Source of the DNA: Saprospiraceae bacterium
GTDB lineage: Bacteria; Bacteroidota; Bacteroidia; Chitinophagales; Saprospiraceae
Reading direction: 5' to 3'
DNA: 64,000 nucleotides
Assembly (NCBI GenBank): GCA_020630435.1
Contig: JAHDBJ010000017.1
Span: 23,016-87,015, forward strand
Shown here: piece by piece, positions 52,535 to 61,536 of the stretch
Layout: every line of letters starts with the position of its first letter
Position numbering within the stretch: position 1 is the first letter of the stretch
Made by a program: the position numbers and the translations under genes
Notes under the pieces: model-generated
Databases searched by the model: none
What the model saw: the letters and a program-made list of their open reading frames with translations, nothing else
Told to the model about the DNA's origin: nothing

Positions 52535-55009
52535 TTAAAAGGGGCAACCTTGACAAGGATCCACATTTACATTACCAGGACGTTGTGAATCAATTTCTTT
52601 ATATTGACCTTCTGTATTGTAGTATCCTACGACTTTAAATTCTGTCCTTCTATTCCATTGATGCTCTTCTTCACTACAAGGTACATTATTAGAACAATTA
52701 TTTACATTAATTGTTTCGCCATAGCCTTTAGGTTTTAATCTTGTTTTGCTAATTCCTTTAGCTCTTAACCAGCGCACTACTGCTTCCGCTCTTCTTTGAG
52801 ATAGGCGATCATTGTAACTATTAGATCCCCTAGAATCTGTGTGAGAACCGATTTCAACAACTAGTTCGGGGTTATCAACCATTAATTGGTATAGTTTTTC
52901 TAGTTCTGATTCAGCATCGTCACGGATATAAGATTGATCAAAGTCGTAGTAAATATGTAATAAGAACGTGATGGCTCCTGCTGTATTATCATAAGAGTAG
53001 CTGACTTCGGGCGTATACGATGACCCAGAATATTCCTTGGAAACACCTGTTTCATCTACGGTATTTCCAGGATAGGCGCCTGTTTCATTGACTACAATAT
53101 TGGGATCACTCGCTTCTTTAAGATATTTTTGCAGGTAGATATCTGCTTGTAAAGTGGTTGATGCATCTAATTCTTTGGTACACTGTCCACTTACTGTACC
53201 AGAAAGGAATCCAATTTTTGTTGATTTGACAGTATAACAACAATTAGGTTTTAGCATAAATTTATATTTACCAGAAGCATCAGTCAACATTGTCATTTCG
53301 TCATCTCCACAATCATTTGTTAATGTAACAGTTGCTCCTTCAACTGGCGAACCCGTCAATTTGTCAAAGACTGTACCAATAAGGTCAAATTGTGCTACCC
53401 CTTTTGCATTGGGATCTGAAATATCTTCAGGGTTGGTTTCAGCAACATCCTCAGGTTCTACTACTTCTTCTTCTTTTGATAATGGTATTTCTACAAATAC
53501 TTTCTCTCCATCTTGAAGATTTTTAGTACATCCTTGCTTTTTATTATCAAGATAATCCTCTTGGCTAGCTTCAAAACCACAACATTGTTCTAGTTTCATT
53601 TCTAAAGTTGCAATACCTTTTTCATCTGTAGTTAGTTTCCCTCCAGTACAATCATTCATTACAGTAGCTCCAGCAATAGGTTGTTTTGTCAACTCATCAT
53701 ATACATATATCTCAACGGGTGCTGCTAATTTAATAAAACTGTATATATCATCATCTCCAGCACCGCCTTCTCTATCTGATGTAAAATAACCATGTTTATT
53801 ATCTTCGTTGAAGATTAATCCGAAATCATCACTACGAGAATTGATTGGATACCCTACATTTGTAATAGGTCCCCATTCTCCTTTTTTATCTTCAATGTAA
53901 CAAATATCTAGCCCCCCCAATCCGATATGGCCATCAGAAGCAAAGTATAACTTTCCATCTCTTGAATAATATGGAAAGATCTCATTTCCTTCTGTATTGA
54001 TACTTGGGCCTAAGTTTATAGGAGGTCCCCATCGACCATTTTCATCTTCAGACATATACAAATCCATTCCTCCAAACCCTCCAGGCATATCTGATGCAAA
54101 AAACATTTTCATACCATCAGGCGTTAATGTTGGGTGGGCAACAGAATATTCATCACTATTAAAAGGCATTCCTATGATATTTGTCCAACTTGTACCATCA
54201 TTGGAATCTGCTGAATAGATTTTCAGGCGAATTGTCCGTTCATCATCTCTCCCTGTTTTACCTTTAAATAAATTATTTCTGGTAAAATAAATCGTACTTT
54301 CATCATTTGTAAAGAATGGAGTAGCATCATGGTATTTAGAATTGATTCTATTTGAAAAACTCTCAGGCTTTCCATATTCATAATCATATACTTCTTCATC
54401 TACTACATTTCTAGGCACATAAAAAAGTTCCGTAAAAGGGTCTCCTGTCCAGGAATGCTCTCGACTTACTGGTCCAACTTTCTGGAATTCAGAAGTAATA
54501 ATTAAACCATCTTTATAATACATAGGACTGAAATCATCCATTGCTGTATTAAATGGTAAGTTTTTGATCTCGTAAATACCTGCATTTTTTGTCATTAGCT
54601 CTTCTTCATAAGTACAGGATCGAGACAAATATTGTCCTCTAAGATCATCTGGAACAGCAGAAATATATTTATCAAACCATTCCTGTGCTAATTCACACTT
54701 TCCATTGGTATGTAACATCATCCCATAAAATAAATAATGGGTAGGTTCTGCCTCTGGCAGTCTTACTACTTGACCATACCAATATTCAGCTTCTGCACTA
54801 TTACTTATTTTACGATAACAGTCCGCTAATTTTATTTTAGCTTCTGAAATATCATTTTTATCCAAAATTTGAGTGTATAGTTCAATTGCTTCCATATAGT
54901 TAAGATCATCATAAGCTGCATTCGCTCTCTTCAATTTAGCAGATTGAGCAAAAGCAGCCGTACTTACTAGGATTAGAAACAAAAGACTAGTAAAACATTT
55001 ACCTTTCAT
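52535..55009 (-). CDS. PorE-like TPR, PD40 propeller, CNA-B/regulatory and OmpA protein
   Basis: The 824-residue protein has a type I signal peptide (cleaved near A-F-A-Q at 22) and TPR-like helices to about 140. A PD40 beta-propeller follows at about 150-430 (P-T-L-T-P-D-G, Y-S-R-D-G-K-L-Y-F-A-S-D). Then come two carboxypeptidase-regulatory or CNA-B domains (about 430-510 and 540-640) and a C-terminal OmpA domain (G-S-H-T-D-S-R-G, then R-R-A-E-A-V-V). The architecture is that of PorE, the peptidoglycan-binding outer-membrane T9SS component. Unlike P. gingivalis PorE it has no lipobox and carries an extra regulatory domain. The PorP-like gene lies directly upstream. Confidence 0.85.
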   Translation of the reverse strand: MKGKCFTSLLFLILVSTAAFAQSAKLKRANAAYDDLNYMEAIELYTQILDKNDISEAKIKLADCYRKISNSAEAEYWYGQVVRLPEAEPTHYLFYGMMLHTNGKCELAQEWFDKYISAVPDDLRGQYLSRSCTYEEELMTKNAGIYEIKNLPFNTAMDDFSPMYYKDGLIITSEFQKVGPVSREHSWTGDPFTELFYVPRNVVDEEVYDYEYGKPESFSNRINSKYHDATPFFTNDESTIYFTRNNLFKGKTGRDDERTIRLKIYSADSNDGTSWTNIIGMPFNSDEYSVAHPTLTPDGMKMFFASDMPGGFGGMDLYMSEDENGRWGPPINLGPSINTEGNEIFPYYSRDGKLYFASDGHIGLGGLDICYIEDKKGEWGPITNVGYPINSRSDDFGLIFNEDNKHGYFTSDREGGAGDDDIYSFIKLAAPVEIYVYDELTKQPIAGATVMNDCTGGKLTTDEKGIATLEMKLEQCCGFEASQEDYLDNKKQGCTKNLQDGEKVFVEIPLSKEEEVVEPEDVAETNPEDISDPNAKGVAQFDLIGTVFDKLTGSPVEGATVTLTNDCGDDEMTMLTDASGKYKFMLKPNCCYTVKSTKIGFLSGTVSGQCTKELDASTTLQADIYLQKYLKEASDPNIVVNETGAYPGNTVDETGVSKEYSGSSYTPEVSYSYDNTAGAITFLLHIYYDFDQSYIRDDAESELEKLYQLMVDNPELVVEIGSHTDSRGSNSYNDRLSQRRAEAVVRWLRAKGISKTRLKPKGYGETINVNNCSNNVPCSEEEHQWNRRTEFKVVGYYNTEGQYKEIDSQRPGNVNVDPCQGCPF

Positions 55010-55127
55010 AATTATACACGATTTTAAATTTCATCTAAGCTTGTGTGGGGGTACTTAAACAAACAAGTTAAGGAAATCCAATAACACCTAAACTGTGATG
55101 CACCATAGCTTAGGTATTATTTTTAAG

Positions 55128-56120
55128 TTAGAAGTATCTAGGTGTAATAATTTTAGATTTTTCATATTGGAAATCATACCCTAACATAACTTCAAAAGAT
55201 CCTTGAGCAGGCTGTTGTAGTTTAGTTAATGTATAATCATAAGCACCTCCTATTCTCAAACCATTTTTCAACATATAAGAGAACCATACATCTACAGAAT
55301 CGAAAGAACTTCTATCATCATAGGCCTCAATTGCAGAACGGAAAGAACTCCCCAACCAAAACGTTTCATAAAAAAGAACAGATAAATCGATATCAAATTC
55401 TGTTGGAGCACCTATATCTCTAAATACATTATCTTCTGGCTTAAGATTACTAAACATCCCAACATTCTTTATTAATAATGATGGCTTTAAAATTAAATCA
55501 TCACCATTAAGCGGGATAGCGCCACCAACTGTAAAATAGTAATGACGCACTTGTCTTGCATATAGCTCCGTATCAGGATTATCTCTCAAATCATATTCAA
55601 TAAGATGAGGACTAGAAGCACCAACATAAAAGTGCTTGTTGTAGAAATATAAACCTAAACCAAAATTAGGTAACCAAAAACTCTCCGATTCATCACCAAA
55701 AGCCTCATCTCCTTGGTCTTTGATTTTGATTTCATTCCAATTAGCTCTCCAATTCATAAGGCCCCCTTGTAAACCAATCGCTAATTTCGATTTTCCAAAA
55801 CTAATTCTATAAGCATAGCTTAAGTTAGCAGATATGGTATGTGTAGGACCAATAACATCATTAACAACACTAAACCCAACACCAATTCTGTCATAACTTA
55901 ACGGTGTATGAATTGTAAACGACTGTGATGATGGCGCTCCCTCAATGCCCCACCATTGTGTTCTATGTAATACATTCAAAGACATATATTCTTTACTACC
56001 AGCATATCCTGGATTGTAAATTAAACTATTGAACATATATTTTGTAAACATTGCATCCTGTTGGGCATAAGTAGCTCCTCCAAAAAGGATGACAACTAGA
56101 AAAGTAAACAATTTTCTCAT
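55128..56120 (-). CDS. PorP/SprF family T9SS membrane protein
   Basis: The 330-residue protein has a signal peptide (ending T-Y-A-Q) and the family signature Q-D-A-M-F-T-K-Y-M-F-N followed by I-Y-N-P-G-Y-A-G. The remainder is an outer-membrane beta-barrel of alternating strands. PorP/SprF proteins are needed for the surface attachment of certain T9SS substrates, often those with type B sorting domains. The PorE-like gene follows 118 bases downstream on the same strand, so the pair is probably one unit. A TAnnTTTG-type promoter element lies at 56220-56227. Confidence 0.93.
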   Translation of the reverse strand: MRKLFTFLVVILFGGATYAQQDAMFTKYMFNSLIYNPGYAGSKEYMSLNVLHRTQWWGIEGAPSSQSFTIHTPLSYDRIGVGFSVVNDVIGPTHTISANLSYAYRISFGKSKLAIGLQGGLMNWRANWNEIKIKDQGDEAFGDESESFWLPNFGLGLYFYNKHFYVGASSPHLIEYDLRDNPDTELYARQVRHYYFTVGGAIPLNGDDLILKPSLLIKNVGMFSNLKPEDNVFRDIGAPTEFDIDLSVLFYETFWLGSSFRSAIEAYDDRSSFDSVDVWFSYMLKNGLRIGGAYDYTLTKLQQPAQGSFEVMLGYDFQYEKSKIITPRYF

Positions 56121-56219
56121 ATCACTTAATGATTTGATTTTAGAAAAGTCAAAAAATTATTTCTAGTGGAGGGTCTTAATTTTAATTTTTTGATGATTTG
56201 TTTTAATTAATTACTGTCA

Positions 56220-56227
56220 CAAAAGTA
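56220..56227 (-). promoter_or_regulatory. Bacteroidota-type -7 element (TACTTTTG) for the PorP/PorE unit
   Basis: Read on the minus strand this is TACTTTTG, a TAnnTTTG match about 100 bases before the PorP start at 56120. A -33 TTG is not clear at the usual distance. Confidence 0.45.
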
Positions 56228-56514
56228 TCAAAAACTATGCTAAGTTAGTTTAAATAATTCACAATTAATAATTTTCTTGGCATAACCTATAAGAAAATCA
56301 GTCAGTTATAAAAAAAGATATATAACCAATATATTTTAAGACATATATATATAGTGAAATACTTTCAAGTCTTAAACATCTTTTCCAGCAATTACAAAAC
56401 TTTATCAAATACTTCATTTTAAATAGTTAAAATCATGCCACCATATGTAAGGTTATCTTATTTTTTATCTAACGGTATTATTTATTACGTTAAAGACAGT
56501 GTTTTTTTTTTAAA

Positions 56515-56563
56515 TGGTATGATCACAAAATTTAAGTAATTTTTATTTTTTGAGATCATACCA
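56515..56563. repeat. Imperfect inverted repeat
   Basis: TGGTATGATC at 56515-56524 pairs with GATCATACCA at 56554-56563. After one mismatch the pairing continues with AAAA/TTTT. On the minus strand it lies 38 bases after the T9SS substrate stop codon but runs into A's rather than T's, so termination is doubtful. Confidence 0.45.
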
Positions 56564-56600
56564 AAAATATATTATTCAAATATCATGCTTATCAAATTGG

Positions 56601-58862
56601 CTATTTTACCCATAATTTATCTGCAAAAATTTCATTCCCACTTTTGATTTTTATAACATAGATTCCTTCATTTAAAAATTCTAAATTCAACTTAATAGAA
56701 TTTTCCATTTCTGTAACCCCTTTTCTATAAACTTCCATACCAGCAACATTAAAAATTGTAATTTCTATCGCCTCACGTGTAAAAACATCCGATAGATGTA
56801 TTTGCATATCATCCACGACAGGATTAGGAAATAACACAACTTCTAAAGGTCTGAAAGATAACGATATAATATTACTATATTCTATTTGACCATCAAAATC
56901 AACCATTTTCAACCTATACATATTTGTTCCAAAAATCGGAGCAGTATCTTCGAGTTTATATTTTGCTAATTCTGTTGATTCACCTTTTCCTTTAATTTTT
57001 GCAATATTCTCCCAACGTGTAGCGTTTTCACTTCGCTCAACTATAAAATGTGAAAACCCAGTTTCTGAAAGTGTTTGCCAATTTAGCATAATACTATTTC
57101 TTCCCTTTGTACCTTTAAATGAAAACAACTCTACAGGTAAAGCATCAGGACAAGCTTCTTCTTCTGTAACCGTAATATCTGCAAAAACCCCTTGACTCAT
57201 ATTATAATAAGTCCCTGTCATTGTTTCTTCAATGTCAATCACACGAACCATATAACTCAAGTTACCACTACCAACACATTCATCAATATAAAATGTACCT
57301 TGTAAAGGTTCTTCCGTCAAACGCTCATAGGTTTCGCCACCATCAGAAGATTTATACAAATGATATTCTAATGTATTTCGACTGGAAGGAGAAGACCATG
57401 TAACAAAGGCATCTCCATTGTCTATTGCAACATTAACATTTTGAGCAGGTTTCATGTAATGCATTCTTAATGAAGGATCCCCTAATAAACTCATAAAAGC
57501 CCATTGAGGGTAATATCCCCTTGGAGCGTATCCATCGACTTCACTTGCATTATTTTGTGAAATAGTAACTCCCAAACCAATATTTTCACCTAATCCCATA
57601 TGATGAAAATACCAATTAGGAAAGCCTGCCCAACAATTTGTTAGGATATCTCCTGTCGCTAAAGAAACTCGCATCAGATTATTTTGACTATCCCAATCAC
57701 CAAAGTAGCTCCCAAAAAGCATCGTAAAGATACTTTTCGCATATCTTTCTTTAAACATATTTGAATTCACTACGCCTGCGGCACTTGTATATGTCCCACC
57801 TCCACTACCATAAGACCATATATAACTTTCTGCTTCAATGGATGAAAAATAATCTTGTACATCAATATTATCTTTACCTACTAAGCTCGAAAAATTAATC
57901 CAAGCATTGCTCCCTGCAGGATAAACACCAAAATTATCTTCAACTACACTTTGGTATTGAGTAGCCGTTTCACCATGTTTAAAGGCATGAAGTTTATTAA
58001 AATAATTTCTTAATAACTCCTCTTCCGTCTGTTCCATAATAGGCAAATTGTACATATCAACTCTTCCAACTTGAAGTTCAATTTCAGTAGGGAATAATGA
58101 CTGATCGAATTTTCCATCACCTGGAATATTATGATTTCTGGTGTCTGTGGCCACAGTAACGTTAGCCGAAACATCTGTCCATGAAGCTTCATCCATGTCC
58201 CCGTAATAGGCATCACATACCCATGCACCATAATGATCAAAATGCCCATCAGGTGCCATCGTTCCTGAATATGGAACTGGTATATGCCCAATTAGAAAAA
58301 CGGTTTTCAAATTTGGTGCAGAAGCATATCTATTCAATATTTTACTTTTAACATTATAATGCGATTCACTTCTACTTACATATTCTGTATATACTCGCCA
58401 GCCATCTCCAATAAGGTCACGTCTTAGTTGTTGAAGCTCTGGTGCTAAACTACTTGTAAATAAATTATCAATTACTAGAAGAATACCTCCCCTAGAGTGT
58501 TTTGCTGGAGCTTTTATACCTGAATATAGATAACCATAAGCTCTAGTAACATCAGCACCAGACAAAATACTTTCAACTTTATATTCGTAGGCTTGACCAA
58601 CTACTACATTGGTATCCTCATATTCTAAAATAGTACTATTCAAATAACTAGCTTGATTTTCCCAAGTGGCATCTCCTAAAACTCTTCTAAATACAGAATA
58701 ATAGATCGCATTAGGTGGAGCATTCCAACGGATTTGGATTGAAGGAGTGTTTTCGTTAACTATAGCGTCTACTGTAATTGAAATTTTTTGTCCTTCTGTT
58801 TGTCCAAATGATAAAGATGAACATAGTAATAGGGCAAAAATGGGGGTAAATAATTTAATCAT
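56601..58862 (-). CDS. T9SS substrate with C25-like domain, probably catalytically inactive
   Basis: The 753-residue protein has a signal peptide (ending S-F-G-Q), a fibronectin-like domain (25-100) and a central domain (120-480). The centre recalls gingipain-type C25 peptidases: V-F-L-I-G-H-I-P-V-P, Y-Y-G-D-M-D, and V-G-R-V-D. Where C25 has the catalytic G-H-G there is S-Y-G-S-G-G-G. Where the catalytic cysteine is expected there is L-F-G-S-Y-F-G-D-W. A second fibronectin-like domain and a type A T9SS sorting domain (L-F-P-N-P-V-V to the C-terminus) follow. It is probably an exported, non-catalytic relative. The fold call is moderate. Confidence 0.75.
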   Translation of the reverse strand: MIKLFTPIFALLLCSSLSFGQTEGQKISITVDAIVNENTPSIQIRWNAPPNAIYYSVFRRVLGDATWENQASYLNSTILEYEDTNVVVGQAYEYKVESILSGADVTRAYGYLYSGIKAPAKHSRGGILLVIDNLFTSSLAPELQQLRRDLIGDGWRVYTEYVSRSESHYNVKSKILNRYASAPNLKTVFLIGHIPVPYSGTMAPDGHFDHYGAWVCDAYYGDMDEASWTDVSANVTVATDTRNHNIPGDGKFDQSLFPTEIELQVGRVDMYNLPIMEQTEEELLRNYFNKLHAFKHGETATQYQSVVEDNFGVYPAGSNAWINFSSLVGKDNIDVQDYFSSIEAESYIWSYGSGGGTYTSAAGVVNSNMFKERYAKSIFTMLFGSYFGDWDSQNNLMRVSLATGDILTNCWAGFPNWYFHHMGLGENIGLGVTISQNNASEVDGYAPRGYYPQWAFMSLLGDPSLRMHYMKPAQNVNVAIDNGDAFVTWSSPSSRNTLEYHLYKSSDGGETYERLTEEPLQGTFYIDECVGSGNLSYMVRVIDIEETMTGTYYNMSQGVFADITVTEEEACPDALPVELFSFKGTKGRNSIMLNWQTLSETGFSHFIVERSENATRWENIAKIKGKGESTELAKYKLEDTAPIFGTNMYRLKMVDFDGQIEYSNIISLSFRPLEVVLFPNPVVDDMQIHLSDVFTREAIEITIFNVAGMEVYRKGVTEMENSIKLNLEFLNEGIYVIKIKSGNEIFADKLWVK

Positions 58863-59514
58863 AGTGTAAGATTTTGGTTAATATGGTTTGGGACTAATAA
58901 AATAAACGTAAGCCCCAAACCATACAATTTGGATTAAGATTCGTATACAATATTTATGGGGGAAGTAGTAAATGCTTAGTATAGAAGTTAATTTAATGGG
59001 GAACCAACCTCTATTTCTTATAAGTTTTGTCTAAAGGTAAGAAAAGGTTTTGGATAAAAAAATCCGATTTCTCTCTTTTTTCAAACAAACAAGCATAAAA
59101 GATAATTTTCTGTGACTGAACAATATTTCATATATAATTTAATTATAAAATATTATTTTTAGTATTATCAATTACTCCCACAATAATTTTAATATTTAGC
59201 AATTTTGTTTTAAACCAATTAATGACAGGAATAGAAATTCAAAAAAATAATTTTCTTGATATGTTTTTTGTTTTCATCTGTCTTAATTTCGTGACGAATT
59301 CTTTAAGTAAATTCTAATATTTTTTTTAAAAAAAAATTTATTCCATGAATAAAAAAGCGAAGTAAGCCCTTTTTTAACATCATTTGTATAAAAAATTAGC
59401 ATTTTCCTCCGTTTATTTATAAATTTTCCTAAAATCAGTTTTAAGAAACAAACAAGTAATCTCTAAGGCTGTTAGTTTAATATACATTGTACACAGAATA
59501 GAAAAAGTAATATT
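58863..59514. other. 652-base divergent intergenic region
   Basis: This gap holds promoters for the T9SS substrate (minus) and the Spo0M homologue (plus). Visible elements are a hairpin in the substrate leader (58882-58924) and a copy of the MITE-end-like motif at 58976-58989, forming a weak hairpin with 59006-59014. The remaining 500 bases are AT-rich with no ORF, RNA gene or exact TAnnTTTG box in a useful place. Confidence 0.5.
58882..58924 (-). promoter_or_regulatory. Leader hairpin upstream of T9SS substrate gene
   Basis: TATGGTTTGGG at 58882-58892 pairs with CCCAAACCATA at 58914-58924 (11 perfect base pairs, 21-base loop). It lies 20 bases upstream of the start codon at 58862, within the presumed 5' leader. 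Confidence 0.5.
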
Positions 59515-59979
59515 ATGTTTGGTAAAATGAAAAAATGGTTAGGAATTGAAGGTGTTAAAGTCGAAATAATCCTACCAGAAGAAATTGACAAAGCAGAACA
59601 AGAGATAATCGGCAAATTAAAGTTCACTTCTATGTCTTCTCAGTTCATTTCTGGGATATACTTAAAGATGATCGAAAAATATACTCGAGGCCGTAAACAA
59701 GATAAATTAATTGATGAATATGTACTTGGAGAAGTCCAAATCAATAAAGGATTTGAAATTGAAGCAGGTACTGAAAAAATTATAGATTTCATCCTACCCT
59801 ATCGAATCATTAAATCAGAAATTGACCAAATGGGGGATAATAATATAATTATGAAAGGGATATCTAGTCTAGCCAAAACAATAAGAAGTGTTAAATCTGA
59901 ATATAGAATAGAGGTAGAAGCCTTTGTTGAAGGCACTCGTTTTCACCCTTTTGATAAAAAATCAATAAAATTGAAATAA
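59515..59979 (+). CDS. Spo0M family (arrestin-like) protein
   Basis: The 154-residue protein starts M-F-G-K-M-K-K-W-L-G-I-E-G-V-K-V-E, the Spo0M N-terminus. It continues with a beta-sandwich containing G-K-L-K-F-T-S near 33, a basic Y-T-R-G-R-K near 61 and the closing V-E-G-T-R-F-H-P-F. Bacillus Spo0M is about 258 residues; this is the shorter form of one and a half lobes seen in other bacteria. Spo0M influences sporulation in Bacillus, but no sporulation occurs in Bacteroidota, so the role here is unknown. It is followed at 32 bases by a sigma-54-like promoter. Confidence 0.85.
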   Translation: MFGKMKKWLGIEGVKVEIILPEEIDKAEQEIIGKLKFTSMSSQFISGIYLKMIEKYTRGRKQDKLIDEYVLGEVQINKGFEIEAGTEKIIDFILPYRIIKSEIDQMGDNNIIMKGISSLAKTIRSVKSEYRIEVEAFVEGTRFHPFDKKSIKLK

Positions 59980-60010
59980 TTTTCACAAATAAAACCATGA
60001 AATCATTTTT

Positions 60011-60026
60011 TGGCACAGTCCTTGCT
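60011..60026 (+). promoter_or_regulatory. Sigma-54 (RpoN) type promoter, -24/-12
   Basis: TGGCAC at 60011-60016, five bases, then TTGCT at 60022-60026 is an exact fit to the sigma-54 consensus TGGCAC-N5-TTGC(A/T), including the GG and GC dinucleotides. It lies in the Spo0M-to-protease convergent gap, points to the plus strand and has no ORF downstream, only a short sequence ending in a terminator. Confidence 0.65.
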
Positions 60027-60036
60027 ATAATTTAGT

Positions 60037-60105
60037 TGTAAGTTTTGGTTAAAAATTGTAAGATTCGTTTCAAAAGCTAACGATGGGGGTCGTTAGCTTT
60101 TTTTT
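60037..60105 (+). ncRNA. Candidate small RNA between sigma-54 promoter and terminator
   Basis: If the sigma-54 promoter is real, transcription begins near 60037 and ends after the hairpin at 60072-60101, giving an RNA of about 69 bases. It contains two TTGTAAG copies (60037-60042 region and 60056-60062 region) and a G-rich loop (TGGGGG) in the terminator. The rival view is that this is simply the Spo0M 3' end. Confidence 0.4.
60072..60105 (+). terminator. Rho-independent terminator
   Basis: AAAAGCTAACGA at 60072-60083 pairs perfectly with 60090-60101 around the loop TGGGGG, followed by a T-run to 60105. It points to the plus strand, 92 bases after the Spo0M stop. Confidence 0.88.
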
Positions 60106-60134
60106 ATTTTATTTTTTAAAAAAACCTTATCTTT

Positions 60135-61487
60135 TTACTGGACTTCTTGTCCTTTTAACTGCGGCTCTTTTAAAGTTGTCTCAATTTTATTTTCTACATC
60201 CTTAATAATAGGATTATTTATAAAAACAACTTCTCCCTTTTCATTTCCTTTTTGATGAATTTCTATACCTTTCCATTGATCGCCACAATCATTATAAAGA
60301 ATTGCTCCATTCAAAATAAGTCTGCCTTTAGGCTTAATCGATATTTTGGCTTTTTGGGGTAAGGATATTTCACAAAAAAGAGATAACTCCCCACCGTCCT
60401 CTATTATAATATGACCTTCTAAATCCTTAGCTCCAAGCCATACTACAGTATCTCGTATATATATGGTTTTTGATCTATCAAAAGTACACCATGTAGGTTT
60501 AAGGATTCTTCTAATTTGTTTATTTTTTCTTCTAAAACTATAATGAATCGTTCCTATTTGACAAGGCGTCCATGCAGCTTGAAAAATATTATAATCCATC
60601 AAATTATTCGAATATAGTGAATCACATGGGGGTTGTTCGCTTTGATTATAACAATTTGGATTTTTTGGAGTGTCATCACAACCATCATTAAAATTCCATG
60701 TATGTTGTAAACCAAACATATGACCAACTTCATGGTGCAGCATTTTATGAGCATACCATTCTTGTAGATAAATTGGTGGGTCACTATTCTTAATAGGCGT
60801 AATATGGTCATAATACCAACCAACAACTTTGAAAGAAGTACCTAACGCTACACCATTTGTACCTACTTTATAGGTTGGAGAAACTAAGCTATCTAGATGA
60901 TGTCCCATTATGAAAATATTTATCGCCTTATCCTCATCAACCGCATATTTTTTTATTACTTTCCTATCAAAATTGTTTCGATTTTCACCATGACTGATCA
61001 TATAATATAAATCGTCATCATAATGATAGTATACTCCACCTTCTCCTAAGATATCTGAATGAGGATAAATTTCATATTGATACCGAACAGGTAATACTGG
61101 AGTCTTATTGCCTAAAGGAAGATTCATTTTCACATTCCCCTCCTTTAATATATGGTTTGAGACCCACATAAAATGTGTTAAGAACGTAGGGATATACGAT
61201 TTAGGATAATTACCTTCTCCAGCCTCGTTATACATAAAGTGGAAATTAATTCTAACTATTTTGATAGGAGTGTGTTCCAAATATCTTTTATCTGGAATAT
61301 AAGATAATTTATTATCACAGGTTCTTAGTTTTCGTTCTTGTTCTTTCGACAATTTCTGATAAGTAATATCTTTTTTATCATGTAAAAAATACACAGAGAT
61401 ACTTTTATTACAATTTAAAAGACTTATTATAAAGAATATTAAGAATATTCCAAGCATCCTTTTATTTTTGCAATAACCTAATAACAT
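60135..61487 (-). CDS. M43-like zinc metalloprotease without T9SS domain
   Basis: The 450-residue protein contains the zinc motif H-H-E-V-G-H-M-F-G-L-Q-H and a Met-turn N-N-L-M-D-Y-N, as in the pappalysin (M43) group. The N-terminus is hydrophobic and ends L-L-N-C, a poor lipobox. A second ATG 10 codons in, at 61457, may be the true start. After the protease the last 90 residues have G-G-E-L-S-L-F, then K-G-R-L-I-L-N-G and W-K-G-I-E-I. These are turns of a beta-helix or sheet domain that normally runs on much longer. The frame then ends without any sorting domain, so it may be truncated. Confidence 0.8.
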   Translation of the reverse strand: MLLGYCKNKRMLGIFLIFFIISLLNCNKSISVYFLHDKKDITYQKLSKEQERKLRTCDNKLSYIPDKRYLEHTPIKIVRINFHFMYNEAGEGNYPKSYIPTFLTHFMWVSNHILKEGNVKMNLPLGNKTPVLPVRYQYEIYPHSDILGEGGVYYHYDDDLYYMISHGENRNNFDRKVIKKYAVDEDKAINIFIMGHHLDSLVSPTYKVGTNGVALGTSFKVVGWYYDHITPIKNSDPPIYLQEWYAHKMLHHEVGHMFGLQHTWNFNDGCDDTPKNPNCYNQSEQPPCDSLYSNNLMDYNIFQAAWTPCQIGTIHYSFRRKNKQIRRILKPTWCTFDRSKTIYIRDTVVWLGAKDLEGHIIIEDGGELSLFCEISLPQKAKISIKPKGRLILNGAILYNDCGDQWKGIEIHQKGNEKGEVVFINNPIIKDVENKIETTLKEPQLKGQEVQ

Positions 61488-61536
61488 ATACTTGAACTTT
61501 TAAATAAAATAATTTCACAAAAAACAAACTTATCTT

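Larger units (their letters stand above)
56121..56600. other. 480-base intergenic region
   Basis: This gap lies between the PorP gene start and the end of the T9SS substrate gene, on the same strand. It holds the PorP promoter candidate (56220) and an imperfect hairpin (56515-56563) near the end of the substrate gene. Runs of A/T fill the rest. I see no ORF. Confidence 0.5.
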
